A stretch of DNA of 64,000 nt from Pohlia nutans (lineage: Eukaryota > Streptophyta > Bryopsida > Bryales > Mniaceae), in contig CM040104.1 in assembly GCA_022496805.1 (NCBI GenBank), positions 5,183,650 through 5,247,649 on the forward strand, given 5' to 3'. Positions 48,149 through 60,600 of this stretch are shown piece after piece. Positions within the stretch are counted from its first letter, which is position 1, and every line of letters starts with the position of its first letter. The notes under the pieces are model-generated. The model did not search any database. It was not told the origin of the DNA and saw only the letters and a program-made list of their open reading frames with translations. A program made the position numbers and the translations under genes.

Positions 48149-48735
48149 AGTCGGGTACTACCCGTTAACGAATTCCTTCTTGTAGGGAGTTTTTCTAAAA
48201 ACTTTGAAAATTCATTGTGAACTCAAAAATTATCAGAATTGAAAACCGTAAAGTGTGTTGGAACCGTATCAAAGTATACTACAATATTATGATAAAATAT
48301 CAGTTTCTTTTTGTAATATCATTCAACACAATACACTTACCTTATACACTATCTACCATTGACTACTCCTATCTTTTGCTTCAATTACAATGTAAATTTC
48401 AATTGCAAATTTGGAATGAGCTTCCAAAGTTGTTCTTGGGATACTTGAGCACATATTTGTGGTATCATTGATATATAGCTTGTTTGGTTTTTGGCTTGGA
48501 GGAAGTAGTTTTTGGCTTAGGAGTAGTCAATGGTAAATGGTATATAAAATACTTGTTATATGTTATATGATAGCACAAAAAGGATTTGATGTTTTATCAT
48601 AATATTATAGTACACTCTAATGTGATTCCAACACACTTTACGGTTCTCAAATCCGATCATTTTTGAGTTCACAATGAATTTTCAAAGTTTTCAGAAAAAA
48701 TCCCTCTGTAATTCGTTAACGGCCAGTACCTGACT
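48149..48735. mobile_element. Element with ~150-bp terminal inverted repeats
   Basis: The left arm begins AGTCGGGTACTACCCGTTAA then CGAATT, and continues AAAACTTTGAAAATTCATTG then TGAACTCAAAAAT and ACCGTAAAGTGTGTTGGAA. The right arm is the inverse, ending TTAACGGCCAGTACCTGACT. Long inverted arms around a non-coding centre. Confidence 0.85.
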
Positions 48736-48771
48736 ATACATTGAAGTCACAAGTAATATCATTGTGTGCCA

Positions 48772-49346
48772 TTAACACCTAAAGGACCAACTGTCCATTT
48801 TTTGGACGATGTACAGATTTCATCCACGTTTTCTCATCCGTCATGCACTTTTTGCAAGGACAAAATATACAACAAAATTCTATGGCAAGATAGCTTCATG
48901 CATGTGCGATTTGATTAGAAAGGGGATGATTTGTGAAATTTTTATGCCTCATTTCATACTGTAGTGATTTACCAAAAATTTCAAAGATTTTAATCTAAAT
49001 GTGCTCTTGAAAAAATGAACTCACAAAATTAAGCAATCAAAAAATCTCCAAAAATCACTGCATTTAGAGTACTACATTTCAATCCATCACAACAAATTTC
49101 ATCCACAAATTGTCTATCTTATTTATAATTGAATTACAAAATATTTTTGAATTTCAAGTTTCAAATTTTATACAAAAATATTGATGATAGCAATCGCAGA
49201 TCTAATTGTATGGATAGAATCCAAAATTTATAATGTACAACTTTTATTCATACATTGAGTTCAAAATATCCCTCTTAGTTGCATTTTATGATGCATCTTT
49301 GCAAAACTACCGAATTTGGAGAAGGGTGAGGATGTTTAGGGGTTAA
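48772..49346. mobile_element. TTAA-flanked element, GGACGATGTACAGATTTCATCC family, copy 2
   Basis: TTAA at 48772-48775 and 49343-49346; 575 bp, collinear with 23156-23732. Confidence 0.9.
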
Positions 49347-49742
49347 TTTGTCACATCTGTGGACATTCACTTAACAGATTGTCCTAAGAGCCATTCCTTT
49401 ACAATTAGTTTCTCTATTCTTGTGGGTAGGCTAAAACTAGTGCTGAAATTGAATGAGATGAAGAGTAAAGAAGTCAATACCGTACCTGGTCGTCATGGTT
49501 GGCAAAAAATTATTATAAGAAGAGATGCCCAAATCTCTTGGAAATTATTTTTGCAAAAAAAATCTATTTTCTATAGTGAAAAGGGATTCTTAAAGAATAT
49601 TCACATAACCGTAGGGAATATTTGCATCATTTGGCAATTTTTATTAATTGAACATGACTTGCTAACTCTCATGTCCAACTATGGTTGTTTTTTAGAAATT
49701 TATAAGCAACCTTTCAAAAATACATAACTTATTCATATAGTA

Positions 49743-50116
49743 TACTACATTGGAGTTATTCTAAAAGTCAAGTGGTGTTTGAATAAGATACCATGTGTTT
49801 CGATTTAATGTACTCTTATTTGTTCAGTATAAATAGTTATGAAGTTTGAAAGAGCTTGGTGGTCTCTCACTATTAGGTGTGTAAGAGCTTAGTGGTCTTC
49901 AAACTCATGGTAAACTAGTTTAGCTGTTTTTTTTTACGGCTAAACTAGTTGTGCATGAGTTTGAAAACCACCAAAGCTCTTACACACCTAATAATGAGAG
50001 GCCACTAAGCTCTTCTACATCTTTGAACTATTTAGAGTGAACAAATAAGAGTATATTAAAGCAAAACACATGGTATCTTGTTCAAACACAACTTCTCTTT
50101 TAGGATAACTCTAGTA
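49743..50116. repeat. Long hairpin with ~170-bp arms
   Basis: The left arm (TTGAATAAGATACCATGTGT, ACTCTTATTTGTTCA, GAGCTTGGTGGTCTCTCA, GTAAGAGCTTAGTGGT, CATGGTAAACTAGTTTAGC) pairs with the right arm through to AACTCTAGTA around a loop of T's near 49930. It would give a long double-stranded RNA if transcribed, and is most likely a fold-back transposon. Confidence 0.85.
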
Positions 50117-50356
50117 CTCTCTCCATTTCATAATAAGAGTCCAAAACCACATATATTTTTGCGTCAATTTGAGAGTCCACAGTCACTGTGTTGCCTTTGG
50201 CTACATTGACTTCCTATGTTTTTCATCCCTTTCCATCAAGACACATGGTTCTAAAAAAAAATTGCGTTTCATCCCTTTCAACATAGGCTGTATTTCTATC
50301 TTAAATCTCCTTCTTTTTTTTCCGCAAAGTGGACTCTTGTTATGAAACGGAAAGAG
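50117..50356. mobile_element. Stowaway-like (Tc1/mariner) MITE
   Basis: Inverted ends CTCTCTCCATTTCATAATAA and TTATGAAACGGAAAGAG, flanked by TA (50115-50116 and 50357-50358). About 240 bp. The terminal pattern CTCYCTCCRTTTCATAATAA and the TA duplication are the Stowaway hallmarks. Confidence 0.9.
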
Positions 50357-50952
50357 TATTTATTTTTGTGCATTGGAATCTTTGGTCTACATCGGAATTA
50401 GAATTATTTTTTATTTTTTATTTTTTTATTGTTCATTGCTGAGGGGTAGCAGATTGGCATATCACCAAAACAAGGGCCTTCCAAAAGGCTACAGTTCTCA
50501 CCTAATGTATCAAATCAATATGGGTGTCGCCTTTGGAGTAATATGTCCTTCGCTGCGACCTATATGGATAGTATGTGCCATAAAAATGAAAATCTAAACA
50601 ATTCTTAGATTTCAGATGGGTGCCTGGAATCTAAGAATGGTCTAGATTCAAAATACCTTCCCATTATTCCTGGAATGTTTTATAGTGTAAAACAAAACCA
50701 GCACACACATTTGTCGTTGAATTTGTGCGTGCATGACATTCACTTGTCTGGGACGACGGCAATGTTGCATGTGTACCACATGGCATGCTTGAAATCTCGT
50801 CTCAATCACATTCATTCAATGACAAGTTGTACTAGGGATGAATAGATGCTCTCAGCCTCTAATGCATAGGAAAGCATTGTATGAATGCTAGGAATTATGT
50901 ATCATAAAATACCCTTGGGGACCACCTCCACCATATGTATGAGCACCGTATA

Positions 50953-51227
50953 CCGTACCAGGAAGGCAGGGTCGGCACTTTTGTGTCGAATAATTAATAA
51001 AAGTTCAAAAAGTGGAGGTCGGCACTTTCAAAAACAATTATTAAAAATTCGGCTATTAATAACTAACATTGAATTTTACTAGCCGCTAAACGTTTTCTTT
51101 TGTTTTTTGTCTACGATTTTTGTTGACTTCATTTTTGTTGATTTCGACAAAATACTTGATAGATTTATTTATTTTTTCGGCATTTTTTTGGGAATTATTT
51201 TCTGCCGACCCTGCCTTCCTGGTACGG
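50953..51227. mobile_element. TA-flanked MITE (CCGTACCAGG ends)
   Basis: Left end CCGTACCAGGAAGGCAGGGT then CGGCA; right end TGCCGACCCTGCCTTCCTGG then TACGG; TA on both sides. The terminal CCGTA recalls the nested element at 26704. Confidence 0.8.
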
Positions 51228-51482
51228 TACTTGCTCATATGATTTGTCTCCTCTATTAAAATACAATTATGTACTCAAATATGTTGTGTACTCAAGTACA
51301 AGGGTGTACTCAAATATATTGATGTAGTAAAATGTAAAAAGCAATCACTTGTCTGTATACACAAAATACATAATTGCAATGGAGCTTCAGGTTGTTTAGG
51401 AGTTTCCTAAAGGTCAAACATTGTTGTAGTACAATCAAGAAAGAAACAATTAGGAGTTTATTCAAGCCATCTTAATTGCATG

Positions 51483-52067
51483 TTAACCCCTAAACGTCCT
51501 CACCCCTCTCCAAATTCAGCAGTTTTGCAAAGATGTTTCATAAAATGCAACATAGAAGGATATGTTGAACTTGATGTATGAATAAAAGTTGTACGTTATA
51601 AATTTTAGATTCTATCCATATAGTTAGATCTATGATTGTCGTCACCAATATTTTTGTATAAAATTTGAAACTTAAAATTCAAAATTCTTTTGTAATTTGA
51701 TTACGAATAAGATATTGATAATTTGTACATGAAATTTGTTGTGATTGGTTGAAATGTAATACTCTAAGTGTAGTGATTTTTGGAGATTTTTTGGTTGCAT
51801 AATTCTATGAATTGACTTTTTCAAGAGTACTTTTGAACACTTTGAACTAAGATCTTAGAAATTTTTAGTGAATCACTGCAACATGCAGTGAGGCATAAAA
51901 ATCTCACAAATCATCTCCTTTTTAATTGGTTGACGTATGCATGAAGCTAGCTTTCCATAAAATCTATAGTAAAATATCCACACTGCAAAAAGTGCATGAT
52001 GGATGATAAAATGCGGATGAAATGTGTACGTCACCCAAAAATGGATGCTTGGGCAGTTAAAGGTTAT
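51483..52067. mobile_element. TTAA-flanked element, same family, copy 3, reversed
   Basis: TTAA at 51483-51486; the other end is GGCAGTTAAAGG-TTAT, with the target mutated. Its sequence is the reverse complement of copies 1 and 2, for example GTGCATGATGGATGAT near 51992. Confidence 0.8.
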
Positions 52068-52575
52068 TATTCTTAAACCATCTAAATATAATTTTTCATT
52101 AGAATCAATTCTCTAAATCTATCTATGATTTTTTGAAAATCCACATCTAGTGCACTAAGACAAAAAAAAAATGGTTGACACTACCATGCAAATGCATCGT
52201 GTGATATTTTTTGAAACTGAGCTAATCTTAGAATTGGTAAGGGATTGGATAGGCATGGTTCATGGGCAGAAGGGCCTATTGGTTTTTGGTGTTTCTTTCC
52301 ATGAAATTGCCTCTATTAAAATACTTGGTTATTAAAGAGTTTAGAAAACGGTTTCGGGGTTTGATAAACTTTCGGCCTTGAAAATTTGTATAAAATTATC
52401 TATTGGGAATAAAAATATGGAATCACAACGCCTCTTCATGGTTTTTCCTTCTCTCTCTCAATAAAAAAACAAGTCCTTGCCATAACAACCATTTCTAATA
52501 TGCAAAACTTCTTATTTTCTTGGTTTATTTTATTTCAACCTTATAGGGCCAGAAAGTGGGGGAGGCGCCTCCACC

Positions 52576-53152
52576 TTAACCCCTAAATGTCCAACCATCC
52601 ATTTTCTCGATGATGAACAAAATCAACCTCCGTTTTCTCATCCGTCATGCACTTTTTGCAATGTGGATTTTTACTATAAATTTTATGGAATGTTTGCTTC
52701 ATGCATGTGTCAACAAATTAGAAAGGAGATGATTTGTGAAAAATTTATGCCCATTTCATGTTGTAGTGATTCACCAAATAATTCTAAGATTTCAATGTAA
52801 AAGTGCCCTTGAAAAAGTCAACTTGTAAAATTAGGCAACCAAAAAAAATTCAAAAATCACTACACTTAGAGTATTACATTTCAACTCATCACAACAAATT
52901 CCATCTACAAATTATCAATATCTTATTCATAATCAAATTACAAAAGAATTTTGATTTTTAAGTTTCAAATTTTATATAAAATATTGGTGATTGCAATCAT
53001 AGATCTAACCGTTTGGATAGAATCTAAAATTCATAATGTACAACTTTTATTCATACATCAACTAAGTTCAAAATATCACTCTTAGTTGCATTTAATAAGA
53101 CATCTTTGAAATTCTCCAAATTGAGAGAGGGGTGAGGACGTTTAGGAGTTAA
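52576..53152. mobile_element. TTAA-flanked element, same family, copy 4
   Basis: TTAA at 52576-52579 and 53149-53152; 577 bp; the same orientation as copies 1 and 2. Confidence 0.9.
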
Positions 53153-53222
53153 ATGTTGTACAAAGGGAAGTATGGGATGAGGTTTACATATGTTACGGAG
53201 GCTATTTTGTAGTGCACTGGCC

Positions 53223-54046
53223 TTAACCCTTAGTGCCCAGGAGACCACATTATGGTCACTAATGTGTTGAAAACGCCCCGGAAAACGCAAATAACGGAAA
53301 CTCCATGAACAATTGAACTTTGAATTGTGATGTTGAGAGTTGGAGACTTATAATATACATCTTTTAGGAAAATAAAATTTCAATTTGGCGTTGTGCAACT
53401 ATCAAAATACCTATGAACAAACCGTGAAAATATTGCAAATACCTAAAAATACACTATATACTTACAAATACAACACATGTACTATGCGGTATTTCTTGTG
53501 TTTGGAAATTTGTTATCTTTTATTATTATTTTGGATTGTGTTCACTTGTTCATGTTCCATTAGTGTACGTATTCCGATCTTGATCAATGTACCAACTCCT
53601 TTCATATTTTAACGTCTAATATTTTTGTCCTAAACTGTGTATGGATAAGTCACTATCACTTATAAAATTCCCAATAATTACGTGTGAGTGCGTTCTTGAC
53701 ATGAAAGATTGCAACGGAGAGGTGTTGGCAGAAGTCATTGTTGAACCTCTTCACTTTTATTTTTGAAAATTTAACCCAAATTCTATTTAACTTTAAAGTC
53801 ACATACCCTCCAAAATCTCATTTACGAGTGTGCATTATACGGTTCAAAGACATACTATAATCTTCCCATCCAACAGTCCGATCTTACCAAGGTTTAACCA
53901 ACACTTGTTTCATTAAGCTATGCTTACATTTATACAATTAAATACTATTAATAGTATTCATACTTTAAACAAGGAGAGTTTTAAGAAAAAAAATCACCAA
54001 AAAAACTCTAGTTTCTCCATAATCACCCTAGGCACTAAAAGGTTAA
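53223..54046. mobile_element. TTAA-flanked element, 824 bp, CCCTTAGTGCC ends
   Basis: TTAA at 53223-53226 and 54043-54046. Ends read inward CCCTTAGTGCCCAG and CCTTTTAGTGCCTAG. It shares its right TTAA with the next element. Confidence 0.75.
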
Positions 54047-54301
54047 CCCCTAAATGAGGTTGCCTATGTTCATATTGTGCGCATACAAGGAAGAACATTT
54101 GTATACATGTGGCGTTTATTGTAGCATAAGGTGTCCTATGGGACCAATTTTTTTGTCAAAATTATAAGAACTACAAGACATGTTGCTGTAAAATTTTCAG
54201 AATTTTTTCTTGTGCGAAAGATTGTGAATTTTTTTATTGTACAAATGTGGTAGTGAGAATCAGTAGAGCACATTGAGGTTGTTGCATGCGTTAGGGTTTA
54301 A
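54043..54301. mobile_element. TTAA-flanked element, 259 bp
   Basis: Starts TTAA-CCCCTAAATGAGGTTGCC and ends GTTGCATGCGTTAGGGT-TTAA. The inverted ends are imperfect. Confidence 0.6.
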
Positions 54302-54628
54302 GTTACGCACAGAAATTGTGAACTGTAAGACTATACTATGAACCCACCCACCTAGACATTGCGTAACTTATGCCGGACGAAGGAACAAGAACTTACTAGT
54401 GGAGGTACAGCACTCACAGATAAGCTAAGCTATGGGCGTTGTTGACTCTCACAGTCAGGCCCATCTGCACTTTCTACACTCAATAGCTTATTGCCTGAGG
54501 GAGCTACTGCCATGCAGGTGATATTATCTATCACATGCTCTGACATTGCGCAGGCGGTACCAAATCACCCACCCACCCACCCGTTGTTTCCTTATTACTA
54601 TCATGCATCTCAGTGACCTCCAGCATCA

Positions 54629-54774
54629 CATAACATTCAGTAGCCTTCATGCACTCTGCTCATCACCTTCAGCCTCCACCTGTCCACTTAGCTACTGATG
54701 AAGTACTATTGTTGGGTGTGGAATATTCCACAGTAGAGCCAATGCAGAGATAGTGCATGCTACTGAATGTTATG
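54629..54774. mobile_element. MITE-like element, CATAACATTCAGTAGC family, copy 3
   Basis: Ends CATAACATTCAGTAGC and GCTACTGAATGTTATG; shorter than the other two copies by internal deletions. Confidence 0.85.
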
Positions 54775-55374
54775 TCAGTTTCATTGCATGAGCGGTGCCT
54801 CAGTCTGCTTCTCATCATTCTCAACTTCGCTTTCCAAATCCCTCGCATCGGCTCCGGTAGACGCCACATTTGTTATCCCCTCAAGGATTGAGGATTGATG
54901 CTTAGAAAATGATCAATTTTGCTAAGAGCATCTGCACCCATGCATGCTAAAGTTGACTCATTAAAATTATTCATCTATATTTAAAGAGCCTTTGAACTTA
55001 CACTCCCCCACCCTTGAACGCCCCTCAAGCACCAAAAGTGCACATCAAATAGTTAATGGACCAATCACAAGTATAATGTCGGATATAGTCAACCAAACTC
55101 ATATTTGAAGGGCCATTTCTTAACATGCCAGGATAGAGTTGTCCTGTAATACTATGACTCTGCACCAAAATTTGATGTTGGTTGCATTGACGATGTTTTC
55201 TTTGACTATGACTATGACCCCAAAATTACATCATTGGTAGCCCATATACCTCTCAACACTTCAAAATTGAATTAAAATAAACCAATATAGTTATGTGTAG
55301 CATCTAAGGGTGCAAAATTATTGTGAATTGAGGGTGTGATATCAAAATGCATGCTTTCAAATATACATATACAT

Positions 55375-55409
<35 letters not shown>

Positions 55410-56712
55410 AGTGGCACCCTCTCAGGGAGTTCACATATATTGCTTAGATCAATGTACTTGTGTATTATGTTTGCTTGAGCTTACGCATCTCAACACTTTG
55501 ACCCCAAAATAAAGAGTTTTAGACTATGTGCAATCTACTTTATGTTAGTTTCTTCATGAGGTCTAATTTGGCTTGGGCTCCTTGGTCCTTTAGGATTAAA
55601 GAGCATTTCTTCTCCATGTACAAATAATGTTTTACTTTCATGAAATTAGATCTTCAAAGTATTGTCATTGAGAGGTGCATTGGAAAATTACATAAAATAA
55701 TTCAAGAAATGCACCATTTGTATGACAATGTTCCATTTTTTTTCACCACTTACATAATTCTTCACATGACTAAAAGGGTAAATACCCCCCCCTCTCAAAG
55801 AAAAAGAAAAAAGAAAAAAGAAAAAAGAAAAAAAACACAAGATTTTTTTAATTTGTACATTGGATCTAGTCTAAACAACTTTAAATATCCTCCTAGGCTT
55901 TGCTATTTAAATGGTCTACATCCTCAATATAAACATCTTCATTTTAGAATTTTACTAAAATAATTCTACACCTTTCCCTGTGGAAGAGGGGAGAACTAAC
56001 AACAGTAGTATCCAATTATATTATGTAGCTTGAGATATCTCCAAAAACTAAAGATATCTTCACAAGATGAAGATTTTGAACTTGTAGTCTCTTTAGAACA
56101 AGCACGACTCACAATGAATGCATTGCAAACTGTAGTTCATATAAAGCAAGATTCCCCTATACTTTACATTTTTGATAAAAAAAATACACAAAGTTTATCC
56201 TTGAAAGGAGGCATTATGGATAGTATGCGCTAACTAGGTCGTGGTGGCCTAGTTAGTAGCACTTCCCTCGACAAACTCTTCATTCTCATTGGTCCTCCGG
56301 GGCCCTAGTTACTCTCTCTACTCTCTCTTTTGATAAAGCACCTTATTTATCAAACATTTAGCATATTTAGTGTCTCTGCCCTACAAGTCGAGAGACTACG
56401 AAAATGCTTTATTTTCAAGAGTTCCACATCCGGATAGTAAAAACAAGCCGTAAAAGGAAATCTCGGGTAAATATTAAGACAGAGACTATGCAACTAACCG
56501 CTTGTTTAACATTTTTTTAGCACATTTTTTGTCTTTGCCCCACTAAGGGAGAGACTACGGAAACACTTCGTTTTTGAGCAATTACCAGGAGTGACGTGCC
56601 TGAACAGTAAAAAGAAGCTGTAAAAGTAAACCTAGAGTAAATACTAAGGCAGAGATGCCGCGACTAGCCGCTTGTTTTAGTATACTTATTATTTAGACAC
56701 AGTAAGAATTTT
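54775..56712. other. Intergenic, no gene seen
   Basis: Contains a (CA)n(TA)n microsatellite at about 55375-55409 and a run of AAAAAAG units near 55800. The segment at 56330-56690 repeats the theme GCCGTAAAAGGAAATCTCGG / GCTGTAAAAGTAAACCTAGA, and related sequence occurs near 32585, indicating another dispersed repeat. Confidence 0.5.
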
Positions 56713-56892
56713 AGGGCCTCTTTACGCTAGAAGCGAGAAGCCGTGAGGAGAGAAATTTCAGCCAATGGGAGGCCTAAAAACCGAGAAGACCAATTTCAAC
56801 CAATGGGAGGCCTAAAAATCCGAGAAGGCCAATTTCTCATTGGCTGAAATTTCTCACCTCACGGGTTCTCGCCTCTAGTGTAAAGTGGGCCT
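56713..56892. mobile_element. Non-autonomous DNA element, GGCCTCTTTACRCTAG ends, copy 2
   Basis: Begins AGGGCCTCTTTACGCTAGAA and ends CTCTAGTGTAAAGTGGGCCT. The arms (GAGAAGCCGTGAGGAGAGAA) pair. The phrase CCAATGGGAGGCCTAAAAA is tandemly repeated in the middle. Confidence 0.8.
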
Positions 56893-57688
56893 AAGTTGAA
56901 TTGTTTTTTGGGCGAGGGTGCACAAACTTTCATAATACAAAGTCCCACCCACCGTAACGACTCCCTCCAAGAAACTGGCACTCACTTGAGCTAAACCCTC
57001 CCCCCCCCCGCCCTTACTAAGTGACCTCCAAAGCTGGCACCTTTATGAACGTCACTTGAATTCCCCACAGACTGTCAACAAGAACCAGGAGTCCGTCAGT
57101 CTGCCAAACCTGCCAAGAAGAAAAAGAAAGAGAAAAAGAAAAAAGCCCAGGTAGTATAACTTAGAGAGACTGAGAATGTACAGACTGCAGCTAGCACAGA
57201 AAGAAACCGACTGACAGATCGACGAGACGACGGCCCCAGGCATTTGATTATTGCCAATCGATCTTTTTGTTTCCTTTCCTTCTTGCTCCTCACCGTAAGT
57301 TGTTGCAGCTCACTCACTCAATTGATTAATCACCGCTGTATGTTTTCTTGGCACCTCCAAAATCGAGCCAGTTCGTCTCTACATTCATTCAGAAACTCGG
57401 GATGTAACTCTGATGCAGCAGCAGCGTACTCATGTCTGATGATCGAGCCATGCATTTGGTTCGATCATCAATGGCGGTCATGTATGATTGATTGAGTGCA
57501 CACAAGTAAGCCTGAGTTGAAAATATCATCGTGTCAGAGCTTTTTGTTTTGTTTATTATTCGAGGAAGGACTGTAGACAGTGAGTGAGTGTTTGCGAGCC
57601 TTCAGTCCTCGGAGGAAGCTCCGGGGGTTTGGCAGGGTTTAGTGAGTGTTGGCCTTGGGAGCTAAAGAGTGATGATCGAGCTATAGTA
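56893..57688 (+). promoter_or_regulatory. Upstream/leader region of the DUF707 gene
   Basis: Contains G/A-rich tracts (57110-57150) and a C-run near 57000. The 5' UTR probably begins after about 57300; in-frame sequence upstream of the 57689 ATG lacks another ATG. No clear TATA box. Confidence 0.35.
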
Positions 57689-60600
57689 ATGAAGATCGGC
57701 AAGGGCAGTAGCAGTGTGCTGGGCACGCCGCTCAACCACATTGTGTTAGTGCTGTTGGGCTTCTTCTTCGGCTTCCTCAGCGCCCTCTCCTTCAACCAGG
57801 TAACTCAAACTATGCCTATTTTGTTTTGTTTTGAGGTCTTCTCTTTCAGCTTTTGGTCGTACGTGTCGATGCAGCCACCACCAATTCTGTTTGGTGTAAT
57901 AGAACAATTTAACGGTACTGTTTTGACTCCAGGATATATATCTGAGCTCGTAGCTTCTATACTCTTTTTGATACCAATTGGGAGAGAGGTTTCGTTTTTT
58001 TTGATTGGAAACTGAGGATTGATTTTGCTTTACACGCAGCCCTCTCTATAACACTGCCTCGGGGTTCTCTTTGTACTTGAGATGTGGAAGTTTGTGTCTT
58101 TAGAGAGGGTTGAGTGTGTCGGTGATGGAGTATGTTCTACTTTTGAAAGTAGGTATACTACTGTTTGTTGACACTACTGTGAGTTTAGGTTTTCCTGCAT
58201 GTAGGCACTTGTAAGTGGGTTCGCATTGTTTTTTTGTTGCGAAAATCTGACCAATTCTTCACTGTGGGAGGAAAGGCAGCACTCTGTTTTGTGTGCGCCC
58301 TACAGCTGACACGTGTCATGCTATTTATATGGGTCCCTGTGATCTGTTTGGTACAAGTGGTAACCTAATTAGTGCAATTGTCTTTTTGATACCAATTGGA
58401 GAGAGGTTTCGTTTTTTTTTAATTGAAAACTGAGGATTGATTTCGCTTTACACGCAGTTCTCTCTATAACGCTGTCTTGGGGTTCTATTTGCACTTGAGA
58501 TGTGGAAGTTGTGTCATTAGAGAAGGTTGAGTGTGTCGGTGAGCAGGTTGAGTATGTTCTACTTTTTGTTGACACCGAAAGTTGGCTGTGATGAGTTTAG
58601 GTTTTCCAGCATGTAGGTTTCGCTTTGGTTTTTTGATTAACTTAACCTTGTTGCGAAAATCTGACCAATTCTTCACTGTGGGAGCCCCCAATCCATTTTT
58701 ATTCTTTCCCTGATGGAAGTGCGAAAGTTATATAAGTTTACAATTTATTCTGTAATTAATAACTAAAAGCCACTTGAAAGATGAAGATGAAACCAAGCAC
58801 AGATGAATTGCTCAAGCTCATGTAACGATCCACCTCACTACTTATCCATTTACTACACCTGGACTTTCTTCTTCTTCTTGATTCTAAATTTCGTCTCTTC
58901 TAAATTCTCCTCTCTTTTTCTTCATCTACTTAATACATTATAGGTATCATATAGAATCGATTATACAATATAGACCGTGCGACCAACCTGTTCAGTATAA
59001 ATAAATATCACTTTGTACCACCTTTTCTACCGGCTTCCCAATGATACTATACACTGCACGTATAAGATTAGGTTTCTCTGTTTTCAATTAGGAAGCTGTG
59101 CCAATTCCTGAGGAAGGAAAATCAGTTGTTTACATTGGTTTTTTTCCATGTTGGAATTCATATAATGAGAAGTGGTGCTGTCTGTTTGCAGCAATTATGT
59201 GTCACAAGTTCATGGTACTCACCACACACAGGCCACGTTGTCATCAAATCACAGAACGCCCTCGAGTACAGAATTGAGAGGGAGTTACGAGAGAGGCCTG
59301 CACCAAAGCAGTGTCCTCCCTGTGAGCAGTTTGAGCGATGGGCTCAAGTAGCCAAAGTGTTAGGGACCTCCTTCCAACTCCACAAGGCCAAAGGAAGAAA
59401 GCACAACAACAACAATAGCACCTCTTTAGAAAAGTATTGCACAAATGCATCTGGGTGGGTGTGTCGAAATCCAACGCTGGTGGACAAGCTCCCTCAAACC
59501 TTCATTCACCGAACCACTGATTACCATTTCCATCGCCTCGTTGGCACTCCAAAGAATGTAAATGTTTCTCTCCCATGAACTCGAGTTTCTGTTTCTGTTT
59601 TAAATGTACTCTAACAATGATACTTAGTGCTACAAACACGAATACTAAATGACCACAATTTTGTTAATGCTACACTGAAATGGTTATTTAGTATGGTGTG
59701 ATAATTGGCTTACATGTAAATTAGCATGTTCAATCTAGCAATGCATCGCCTCGTTGGCACTCCAAAGAATTCAAATGTTTTTCTCCCATTGTTGTTACTG
59801 TTTGTACTCTAACAATGATATTTGGTCTAAAATATTCTTTTATCAAAAGAACATTCTATTTGACTTCAGTTGTAGTGGTGGCATTGCAAGATTGCCAATT
59901 GTCACAGCATACTAAACAACCATTTCAATGCAGCATTAACCAGGTTTATCACTAGTAGAAAAGGTGCATGTGCCGAGGCAAACATGGTTACTTACAAATT
60001 TTTCAGTAGGGTAAGTAACACTATTGAGGGACTGACAGTAAATCTCACAATTAGTGTGCTTCAGGGGGTTAACTTTGTACTTTTGCTGATTTGTGAACCG
60101 TATGCAGGACGTCAAGCAAGCTCCAAAAAATTTACTTGCTTTGGCAGTTGGGATCAAGCAGAATGTGAGCGTGAACGCTATCATTGAAAAGGTTAGTATC
60201 ATCTGAGGTTTTACTTATGCGGTGTTTTTTAAAGCAGTCTTGGGTGGGTTTCTTTTGTTCAAATTTATTAAATCTTTTGACCAACGTAGGCAATGTTCTT
60301 CACTGATACCGGTGATATAAAATTTGGTCCCATCTGAATTGTACTTTTCTCAATATGATCAATTGAATTTGTCATTTTAAACCACGAATCCTAGGTCCTG
60401 TAGGGGTTAAGGTAGAAGATAACGTTGTAAGCATTTTGACAAATGTAAGAGTGTGATTTATGGGAGAGCTCACTTTGGGTACTACAAGAGTCAAACTCTC
60501 TTTTTATCACTGTGTATGAATTTCTTCAAAGTGGGAGGTTGTGGACTGATTCCATTTTCATTAAGGCCATAGACATTAATTCAAGTCCATGCTTACACCA

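Noticed and set aside
49359..49727. 122-codon open frame on the + strand
   Set aside because: Low-complexity, AT-driven composition with no motif.
59244..59474. Open frame on the - strand inside DUF707 exon 2
   Set aside because: Antisense shadow of the coding exon.
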